From positions 1-10,684 of the forward strand of contig CAYLYS010000078.1 in the NCBI GenBank assembly GCA_964388175.1: a DNA stretch of 10,684 nucleotides, given 5' to 3'. The notes beneath the pieces are model-generated. The model searched no databases. It had not been told where the DNA came from and saw nothing but the letters and a program-made list of their open reading frames with translations. This DNA is from JAITWN01 sp964388175. GTDB taxonomy: Bacteria > Pseudomonadota > Gammaproteobacteria > SZUA-140. This document shows positions 1 to 5,483 of this stretch, piece by piece (position 1 is the stretch's first letter; every line of letters begins with the position of its first letter). The translations under genes and the position numbers were made by a program.

Positions 1-77
1 GGAGGGCGCTTTGCCTCGCGCTTTCCGCGCGCTCTGCCGATACTCCCGTGCAGCGACAACTGCCCGGGCCATGCCTT

Positions 78-1574
78 ATGAAACGAATCATTCTTGTCGT
101 CTTCCTGCTCCTCGCCCTCGTCGTGGCCGCGGCGCCGTATGGCATCGGCCTCGTGGTCGAGCAGCAATTGCATGCCCAGCAACAGCAGATCAGGGATGCC
201 TACCGGTCGCCGTACTGGATGTCGGTCGGGCTGGAGAACTATCGCCGTGGCTGGCTTTCGTCGAGCGCAGACCTGGCGTTGACGATCGATTTTTCCCGTC
301 ACCCCGGCTTGCGGGAAGTGATTCAGGCCTCTCCGGGAGAATTCTTCGGCCTGCCCGCGTCCTTGCGCATCGTCATCCATCACGACATCCGGCACGGGCC
401 GCTGATCCTGTCGCCCGCGCCCGGAATCGCGGCGGCACGCGTGGAGTCGCGGCTCGAGGTGCCGGAAGCGTTCCGGGATGCCGTGGAACGGTATTTCGCG
501 GACCAGCCGCTGCTGACTGGTGTGACCCATGTCTCCCTGTCGGGAGAGAGCGAGACGACGGTGACGGTTCCCGCGTGGTCGGGATCGCCGGTCGAGGGCT
601 TTACCATTGACTGGCAGGGCTTCAATGGCAGCGGACGCGGAACATGGTTCGACATCGACGGCACATTCGCCGGCGCAGCGCCCTTGCTGGAGCTGCGTGC
701 CGGGGATAACCGCTTCACGATCAGATCGACAACCGTGGAATCCGCAGGGCGCCTGTCCGATCTCGGGTTCGTGACAGGCACGTCGCGGATCGCGATCGCC
801 GAAGCGGGCGGCGTGCTGGCAATGCCTGCGGCCGCGCCGCAGACCTACACCGTCGAGGACGTGGAGGTGACGGCCACGATGGCGATCGAGGGCGATCTCT
901 TCGCAGTCCACGAACGCATTGCCTTCGCGCGGGCAGCGGCCGGGGATTCCGCCGCGGGACCCGGCGAGCTGCAGATAGCGGTGCGAAACCTGGATGCCCG
1001 CGCGCTCCTCGATCTGATGGACGAGTTCGACCGTCTGACGCTGGCGCAGGAGCAGGAGATGCCGGATGCATCCGACGCGGTCATGCCCGAGCGGATGCGG
1101 GAGCTGATGCTGTCGCTGCTGAAGCGTTCCCCGCTGTTCGAGATCGGCGCGGTGCGTCTGGTACTGCCGCAGGGCGAGGTGAGCGGACGCCTGAAGGTCG
1201 CGTTCGACGGTTCTGGCGAGATCGACATCGATGCGCCCGAACGGCTGGCGGGACTGGTCGATGTCGAAGGGGAGTTTGCCGTCCCCGCCGCGCTGTCGAC
1301 GCGGATTGCCTGCGATGTGATGTCGCGGCAGCTTGGCCTCGCGGCCATGGCGGAAGGGCATGCGCCGCCCACCCTTGGCGCCGCGGAGCTCGAACCGATG
1401 GCGCTCGGCATGCTCACCGAACTGGAGCGCGCCGGCGTGCTGGTACGCGAAGGCGATCAGCACCGGATCCGCTTCCGGCTGGAAAACGGCCAGGGCAGCC
1501 TCAACGGAAATCCGCTGTTCAGTCTGGAAGACATCCTCGCCGCCGCCGCTGCGCGTCGCGGCGGATTCCAGTGA
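78..1574 (+). CDS. DUF945/YdgA-like membrane-anchored protein
   Basis: A 498-residue protein of the DUF945 (YdgA-like) family, whose biochemical role is not settled; E. coli YdgA is about 500 residues, so this is full length. The N-terminus has a short basic start (MKR) and a hydrophobic stretch at about residues 3-18, followed by the family-typical APYGIG segment and a Gln-rich helix (VVEQQLHAQQQQI, about 25-37). This fits a single N-terminal membrane anchor or uncleaved signal with a large periplasmic part; export is inferred. The rest alternates beta-rich hydrophilic segments with no catalytic motif I recognise. I chose the ATG at 78 because it puts the hydrophobic segment at the N-terminus. 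A GTG at 48 in the same frame would add ten residues. Neither start has a clear Shine-Dalgarno. It converges on the aminotransferase gene, with 109 nt between the two stops. Confidence 0.8.
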   Translation: MKRIILVVFLLLALVVAAAPYGIGLVVEQQLHAQQQQIRDAYRSPYWMSVGLENYRRGWLSSSADLALTIDFSRHPGLREVIQASPGEFFGLPASLRIVIHHDIRHGPLILSPAPGIAAARVESRLEVPEAFRDAVERYFADQPLLTGVTHVSLSGESETTVTVPAWSGSPVEGFTIDWQGFNGSGRGTWFDIDGTFAGAAPLLELRAGDNRFTIRSTTVESAGRLSDLGFVTGTSRIAIAEAGGVLAMPAAAPQTYTVEDVEVTATMAIEGDLFAVHERIAFARAAAGDSAAGPGELQIAVRNLDARALLDLMDEFDRLTLAQEQEMPDASDAVMPERMRELMLSLLKRSPLFEIGAVRLVLPQGEVSGRLKVAFDGSGEIDIDAPERLAGLVDVEGEFAVPAALSTRIACDVMSRQLGLAAMAEGHAPPTLGAAELEPMALGMLTELERAGVLVREGDQHRIRFRLENGQGSLNGNPLFSLEDILAAAAARRGGFQ

Positions 1575-1637
1575 AGCGCATGCAACACCCAGCCAGCAGG
1601 ATGATGCGGAGCGCGGACCTGGGTTTCGTACCGCGGC

Positions 1638-1661
1638 TCCCGCGCCATCCGTAGCGCGGGA
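1638..1661. terminator. GC-rich stem-loop between convergent genes
   Basis: A perfect 8-bp inverted repeat, TCCCGCGC (1638-1645) and GCGCGGGA (1654-1661), with an 8-nt loop, lies between the convergent stops at 1574 and 1684. A weaker 6-bp pair, ACCCAG (1587-1592) with CTGGGT (1619-1624), precedes it. No T-tract follows on either strand, so it is not a canonical intrinsic terminator. Its position suggests a shared transcript-end or 3'-stabilising structure; that role is inferred. Confidence 0.45.
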
Positions 1662-1683
1662 CGATCGGCCGTGCCGGAGGCGC

Positions 1684-2862
1684 TCAGGCGCCGAGGCAAT
1701 CGGCGATGCGTTCGAGCCCCTGGCGGATGTTGTCCATGCCGGTGGCGAAGGACAGGCGCATGCAGCCGGGCGCACCGAAGGATGAACCGGGAACCAATGC
1801 CACGCCGGCCTTGTTGATCAGGTGTTCGCCGAGGGCAAGATCGTCCGCCAGACCGAGCCGGTCGATGACTTCCTGCATCAGCGGAAAAGCGTAGAAGGCG
1901 CCGTTCGAACGCAGGCAGCGCACGCCGGGAATGGCGTTGAGCGTGTCCACCACGTAGTCGTGGCGCTCGCGGAAGGAGCGGTTCATGGTGTCGATGAAGG
2001 ATTGATCGCCTTCCAGCGCCGCCTGCGCGGCGATCTGGGAGATCGAGGTCGGGTTGGAGGTACTCTGCGACTGGATGTTTTCCATCGCGGCGATGAGCGG
2101 CCGCGGCCCGGCGGCGTAGCCGATGCGCCAGCCGGTCATGGAATAGGCCTTGGAGACGCCGTTGAGCACAATGCCGCGTTCGCGCAGGCCGGGGCAGGCC
2201 ATGAGGATGTTGCAGAAGGGCTGGCCGTCGAGATTGACGTGCTCGTAGATGTCGTCGCTGGCGACGATGATGCCGGGATGGCGCAGCAGCACTTCGCCGA
2301 GTGCTTCCAGCTCGGCGCGGGTATAGGTCATGCCGCTCGGATTGGACGGGCTGTTGATCACCACCAGGCGGGTGCGCGGCGTGATCGCCGCTTCCAGCGC
2401 CGCCGCATCGATCTTGAAACCCTGTTCGATGCTGCTGTCGACGATCACCGGCTTGCCGTCGGCGAGCAGCACCATGTCGGGATAGGATACCCAGTAGGGC
2501 GCGGGGATGACGACTTCGTCGCCCGGATCGAGCAGCGCCTGCGCCAGATTGTAGAAACTCTGCTTGCCGCCGACCGATACCAACACCTGCGCGGCGCTGT
2601 AATCGAGGCCGTTGTCGCGGCGGAACTTGTCGGCGACGGCCTGGCGCAGCGGCAGTATGCCGGCGACGGCGGTGTACTTGGTGAAACCCTGGCGGATGGC
2701 TTCGATGGCCGCCTGCTTGATGTGCTCGGGGGTGTCGAAATCGGGCTCACCGGCGCCGAAGCCGATGATATCCTTGCCTTCGGCGCGCAATTGCGCTGCC
2801 CGCGCGGTGATCGCCAGTGTCGGTGATGGCTTGATCCGCTGCACCCGCTGAGAAAGTTTCAC
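1684..2862 (-). CDS. Aspartate aminotransferase (class I, PLP-dependent)
   Basis: A 392-residue fold-type I aminotransferase that probably transfers the amino group of aspartate to 2-oxoglutarate in the cytoplasm. Visible active-site features are GAGEPDFDTP near the N-terminus (about 37-46), APYW with W124, SPSNPSG with N174, SDDIYE with D203 and Y206, the Schiff-base lysine K238 in NGVSKAYSMTGWRIGY, and the carboxylate-binding arginine R369 in MRLSF. The length and these motifs place it with the Thermus/Bacillus-type (subgroup I-gamma) enzymes rather than E. coli AspC; prephenate or other substrate use cannot be excluded, so I give no symbol. The start is GTG (2862), with AGGA about 8 nt upstream; no earlier ATG in frame gives family similarity. 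It is divergent from uvrB, with 73 nt between start codons. An aminotransferase next to uvrB also occurs in Pseudomonas, as I recall. Confidence 0.92.
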   Translation of the reverse strand: MKLSQRVQRIKPSPTLAITARAAQLRAEGKDIIGFGAGEPDFDTPEHIKQAAIEAIRQGFTKYTAVAGILPLRQAVADKFRRDNGLDYSAAQVLVSVGGKQSFYNLAQALLDPGDEVVIPAPYWVSYPDMVLLADGKPVIVDSSIEQGFKIDAAALEAAITPRTRLVVINSPSNPSGMTYTRAELEALGEVLLRHPGIIVASDDIYEHVNLDGQPFCNILMACPGLRERGIVLNGVSKAYSMTGWRIGYAAGPRPLIAAMENIQSQSTSNPTSISQIAAQAALEGDQSFIDTMNRSFRERHDYVVDTLNAIPGVRCLRSNGAFYAFPLMQEVIDRLGLADDLALGEHLINKAGVALVPGSSFGAPGCMRLSFATGMDNIRQGLERIADCLGA

Positions 2863-2935
2863 GTGTCCGTCCTGTCGGGGAAAAAAATAAACCGGCTAAG
2901 TGTAATATACTTGCATGCCGTCCCCAAGGGTTGCC
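2863..2935. promoter_or_regulatory. Divergent promoter spacer, aminotransferase/uvrB
   Basis: This 73-nt spacer must hold the start signals for both divergent genes. Its AT-rich core contains a run of A (2881-2887) and the near-palindrome GTAATATAC (2902-2910). Read on the plus strand it offers TAATAT (2903-2908), preceded by TG, as a weak -10 for uvrB. Read on the minus strand it offers TATATT as a -10 for the aminotransferase. No convincing -35 is seen for either. AAGGG (2926-2930), 5 nt before the ATG at 2936, is the uvrB ribosome site. No LexA box (CTGT-N8-ACAG) is present. Confidence 0.4.
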
Positions 2936-4948
2936 ATGGACAGACTTTTTCAGCTGCGTTCGGCCTACGCGCCGGCCGGCGACCAGCCGCAGGCGATCGA
3001 GAGCCTGGTCGGCGGACTCACGGACGGTCTGCGCGCGCAGACGCTGCTCGGCGTCACCGGCTCGGGCAAGACCTACACCATCGCCAATGTCATCGCGCGC
3101 GTGCAGCGTCCCACGCTGGTGCTCGCGCCCAACAAGACGCTCGCCGCCCAGCTCTATGCCGAGATGCGCGAGTTCTTTCCCGACAATGCGGTCGAGTACT
3201 TCGTTTCCTATTACGACTATTACCAGCCGGAAGCCTACGTTCCGAGCACCGATACCTACATAGAGAAAGACGCCTCGATCAACGAGCAGATCGAGCAGAT
3301 GCGGCTGTCGGCGACCAAGGCGCTGCTCGAGCGGCGGGATACGGTGATCGTCGCGTCGGTATCGTGCATCTACGGCCTCGGCGATCCGCGCTCCTATCTG
3401 CAGATGGTGCTGCACCTGCGCCGCGGTGCGCCGGCCGAGCAGCGCGCCATCCTGCGCCATCTCGCCGATCTGCAGTACACGCGCAACGATGCCGAACTGA
3501 CCCGCGGCACCTATCGCGTGCGCGGCGACATCATCGACATTTTCCCGGCTGAATCCGAGCGCGAGGCGGTGCGCGTGGAACTGTTCGACGATGAGATCGA
3601 GGGGCTCAGCTATTTCGATCCGCTCACCGGCGAAGTGCTGAGCCGGGTACAGCGCCTGACGGTGTATCCCAAGACCCATTACGTCACGCCGCGCGAAACC
3701 GTGCTCAAGGCAATCGACATGATCAAGGAGGATCTGCGCCTGCGCCTCGCCGATCTGCGCGAAGCCAACAAGCTGCTCGAAGCGCAGCGCCTGGAGCAGC
3801 GCACGCGCTTCGATATCGAGATGATGCAGGAAATCGGCTATTGCTCCGGCATCGAGAATTACTCGCGCTATCTCTCGGGCCGACAGCCCGGCGAGCCGCC
3901 GCCGACCCTGCTCGATTACGCGCCGCCGGATGCCTTGCTGGTGATCGACGAAAGCCACGTCACGGTGCCGCAGCTCGGCGCCATGTACCGCGGCGATCAG
4001 TCGCGCAAGCTGACCCTAGTCGAGCACGGTTTCCGTCTGCCCTCGGCCATGGACAACCGGCCGCTTGCGTTCCCGGAATTCGAGCGCATCGCCCCGCAGA
4101 CCATTTTCGTGTCGGCGACGCCCGGCCCCTACGAGAATGGGCGCGCGGACGCGGTGATCGAACAGGTGGTGCGGCCGACCGGTCTGGTCGATCCGGAGAT
4201 CGAGGTGCGTCCGGTCACCACCCAGGTCGACGATCTGCTGTCGGAGGTGCGCCTGCGCGTGGAGCGGAACGAGCGCGTGCTGGTGACCACGCTCACCAAG
4301 CGCATGGCGGAAAATCTCACCGAGTATCTCGCCGAACACGAGGTCAAGGTGCGCTATCTGCATTCGGATATCGAGACGGTCGAGCGCGTGGAGATCATCC
4401 GCGATCTGCGTCTCGGCGTGTTCGATGTGCTGGTCGGCATCAATCTGCTGCGTGAGGGGCTGGATCTGCCCGAGGTGTCCCTGGTCGCGATACTCGATGC
4501 GGACAAGGAGGGGTTTCTGCGCTCGGATCGTTCGCTGATCCAGACCATCGGGCGCGCGGCGCGCAATATAGAGGGACGGGTGATCATGTATGCCGACCGC
4601 ATCACCGGCTCGATGGAGCGCGCCATCGGCGAGACCGAGCGCCGCCGCGCCCGTCAGGTTGCCCATAACGAGAAACACGGCATCACGCCGCAGGGTATCC
4701 GGAAGGCGGTGCGCGATATCATCGAGGGCGAGGCGCCCGAGGTGGCGCTCACTCCGCGTCAGTATGCCCGCGTCGCCGAGGAGCTGGCCGAGTACGGCGA
4801 TATGTCCGCCGAGGCGCTGCGGCGCGAGCTCGATACGCTGGAAAAGCGCATGATCCAGCATGCCCGCGATCTGGAATTCGAGGCGGCCGCCAAGCTGCGC
4901 GACCGTATCCGGACGATTCGCGAGGCCAGTCTGGGCATTGCCTCCTGA
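2936..4948 (+). CDS. uvrB: UvrABC excinuclease subunit B
   Basis: UvrB is the damage-verifying helicase-like subunit of nucleotide excision repair: UvrA loads it onto lesions and it then recruits UvrC for incision. The product has 670 residues (E. coli 673). Seen in order: Walker A GVTGSGKT (39-46, K45); the beta-hairpin region YYDYYQPEAYVPSTDTY (92-108) that clamps DNA; Walker B/DESH box VIDESHVT (near 338); helicase motifs in the second RecA-like domain, including LREGLDLPEV and QTIGRAARN; and a C-terminal UVR domain (LDTLEKRMIQHARDLEFEAA) that contacts UvrC. The start at 2936 is preferred over an in-frame ATG at 2915 because AAGGG lies 5 nt before it and the protein then begins like other UvrBs. 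It appears monocistronic, with a long non-coding gap after the stop. No SOS box is visible upstream, unlike E. coli uvrB. Confidence 0.98.
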   Translation: MDRLFQLRSAYAPAGDQPQAIESLVGGLTDGLRAQTLLGVTGSGKTYTIANVIARVQRPTLVLAPNKTLAAQLYAEMREFFPDNAVEYFVSYYDYYQPEAYVPSTDTYIEKDASINEQIEQMRLSATKALLERRDTVIVASVSCIYGLGDPRSYLQMVLHLRRGAPAEQRAILRHLADLQYTRNDAELTRGTYRVRGDIIDIFPAESEREAVRVELFDDEIEGLSYFDPLTGEVLSRVQRLTVYPKTHYVTPRETVLKAIDMIKEDLRLRLADLREANKLLEAQRLEQRTRFDIEMMQEIGYCSGIENYSRYLSGRQPGEPPPTLLDYAPPDALLVIDESHVTVPQLGAMYRGDQSRKLTLVEHGFRLPSAMDNRPLAFPEFERIAPQTIFVSATPGPYENGRADAVIEQVVRPTGLVDPEIEVRPVTTQVDDLLSEVRLRVERNERVLVTTLTKRMAENLTEYLAEHEVKVRYLHSDIETVERVEIIRDLRLGVFDVLVGINLLREGLDLPEVSLVAILDADKEGFLRSDRSLIQTIGRAARNIEGRVIMYADRITGSMERAIGETERRRARQVAHNEKHGITPQGIRKAVRDIIEGEAPEVALTPRQYARVAEELAEYGDMSAEALRRELDTLEKRMIQHARDLEFEAAAKLRDRIRTIREASLGIAS

Positions 4949-5033
4949 TTCCTTATTCTTGATGGTCTTTCCAGGCAGCGAAAAGATATTTCCGTCGCCG
5001 CTTTGTCTCTGACCGCGGTCTGTCAGTGGTCCG

Positions 5034-5123
5034 GCGGCGTCGGGTGTTCCTTATTCAGAACCCTCTTTCAGAACAGGGAGCCGCTGCGCGCCAACAGCCC
5101 TGAAAAGCAATACCCGACACCGC
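5034..5123. repeat. Long imperfect inverted repeat
   Basis: The arm at 5034-5058 pairs with 5100-5123. I count about 22 paired positions (one of them G-T), two mismatches (C5038/A5119 and C5049/C5108) and one bulge (A5053). The uninterrupted core is GTCGGGT (5039-5045) with ACCCGAC (5112-5118). The 41-nt interior can fold further, through CCCT (5061-5064) with AGGG (5075-5078), or alternatively CAGGG (5074-5078) with CCCTG (5098-5102). There is no T-tract after it, so it is not a canonical terminator. Confidence 0.6.
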
Positions 5124-5183
5124 TCGCAAGAGTATTGGCACGCCCGGTTATGTTCTCGGAGACGCATCAGCGGATGCCCGGCT

Positions 5184-5239
5184 GCGGCGGCGGGATATTC
5201 ACGCAGATCCCGGTTTCGGAGGGAATATCCCGCCGCCGC
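5184..5239. repeat. Perfect 17-bp inverted repeat
   Basis: GCGGCGGCGGGATATTC (5184-5200) is exactly complementary to 5223-5239, with a 22-nt spacer. The spacer itself can form a small CCG-GTTT-CGG hairpin (5210-5219). Each arm combines a GC-rich outer part with an AT-rich inner GATATTC. The element lies about 70 nt upstream of the proposed -35 of tRNA-Val and has no following T-tract. It could be a folded RNA, a protein-binding palindrome or a remnant of a small repeat element. Confidence 0.75.
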
Positions 5240-5311
5240 TATCCACTGGCGCCGTGGTCAGCGGCACAGCAGACGATCCGGTCCGTGACCGCCCACGGTG
5301 ACAACTTCTGC

Positions 5312-5340
5312 TTGTGTCGCGGTGTCTTATCGAGTATCTT
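5312..5340 (+). promoter_or_regulatory. Probable sigma70 promoter of tRNA-Val
   Basis: TTGTGT (5312-5317) and TATCTT (5335-5340) are separated by exactly 17 nt and lie 13 nt before the mature tRNA 5' end. The sequence after the -10 is GC-rich (GGTGCCC), like the discriminator of stringently controlled stable-RNA promoters. Both hexamers are only partial matches to consensus (3 and 4 of 6). A CCGTG/CACGG hairpin (5283-5298) lies just upstream. Confidence 0.55.
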
Positions 5341-5353
5341 GGTGCCCGGCTAC

Positions 5354-5430
5354 AGGCGCGTAGCTCAGTTGGTTAGAGCACCACCTTGACATGGTGGGGG
5401 TCGTTGGTTCGAGTCCAATCGCGCCTACCA
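5354..5430 (+). tRNA. tRNA-Val (anticodon GAC)
   Basis: A complete 77-nt cloverleaf with encoded CCA. The acceptor stem AGGCGCG (5354-5360) pairs with CGCGCCT (5420-5426), followed by discriminator A and CCA. The D arm is GCTC/GAGC. The anticodon stem CCACC/GGTGG encloses the loop TTGACAT, giving anticodon GAC (reads GUC and GUU). The T arm is GTTGG-TTCGAGT-CCAAT. It lies directly upstream of thrS, an arrangement I recall from Pseudomonas and related gammaproteobacteria, and is followed at once by an intrinsic terminator. Confidence 0.97.
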
Positions 5431-5442
5431 AAATTATTCATG

Positions 5443-5469
5443 GGCACTGTACAGCAGTGCTTTTTTGTT
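5443..5469 (+). terminator. Intrinsic terminator between tRNA-Val and thrS
   Basis: GCACTG (5444-5449) pairs with CAGTGC (5455-5460) around a 5-nt TACAG loop; G5443 with T5461 can add one wobble pair. Six T follow (5461-5466), then GTTT. It starts 13 nt after the tRNA CCA end and ends about 15 nt before the thrS ATG. It should end tRNA transcripts. thrS transcription must therefore come from readthrough, regulated antitermination, or an unseen promoter in the few bases after it. Confidence 0.8.
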
Positions 5470-5483
5470 TCAGCGGTTCAGAG

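Larger units (their letters stand above)
4949..5353. other. Structured non-coding spacer, uvrB to tRNA-Val
   Basis: This stretch of about 400 nt has no ORF with recognisable homology. The only sizeable frame (from about 5003) runs into the tRNA and lacks family features. The spacer holds a series of inverted repeats: a long imperfect one (5034-5123), a small GCATC/GATGC hairpin (5164-5177), a perfect 17-bp one (5184-5239) and CCGTG/CACGG (5283-5298). The tRNA promoter comes last. No strong intrinsic terminator for uvrB is seen. The region could be a small RNA locus, a decayed repeat element or simply folded 3' and 5' flanks; the sequence alone does not decide. Confidence 0.6.

Noticed and set aside
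17..31. CGCGC/GCGCG hairpin near the left edge as a terminator of an upstream gene
   Set aside because: No T-tract follows and the upstream context is outside the window; short GC palindromes are expected by chance here.
1822..2826. Plus-strand 334-codon frame opposite the aminotransferase gene
   Set aside because: Low-complexity shadow translation of a conserved minus-strand gene.
2747..3958. Minus-strand 403-codon frame opposite the uvrB 5' half
   Set aside because: Antisense shadow of uvrB that also overlaps the aminotransferase start; no family features.
4959..4990. TTGATG...GATATT after uvrB as a promoter for a small RNA
   Set aside because: The spacer is 20 nt and the hexamers are weak, so it is not good enough to call.
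5003..5389. 128-codon plus-strand frame between uvrB and the tRNA
   Set aside because: It runs through the inverted repeats and into tRNA-Val, has no Shine-Dalgarno and no recognisable protein features.
5386..5391. Perfect TTGACA hexamer inside the tRNA anticodon arm as a thrS promoter -35
   Set aside because: No acceptable -10 occurs 16-18 nt downstream; the bases are explained by the tRNA anticodon loop.
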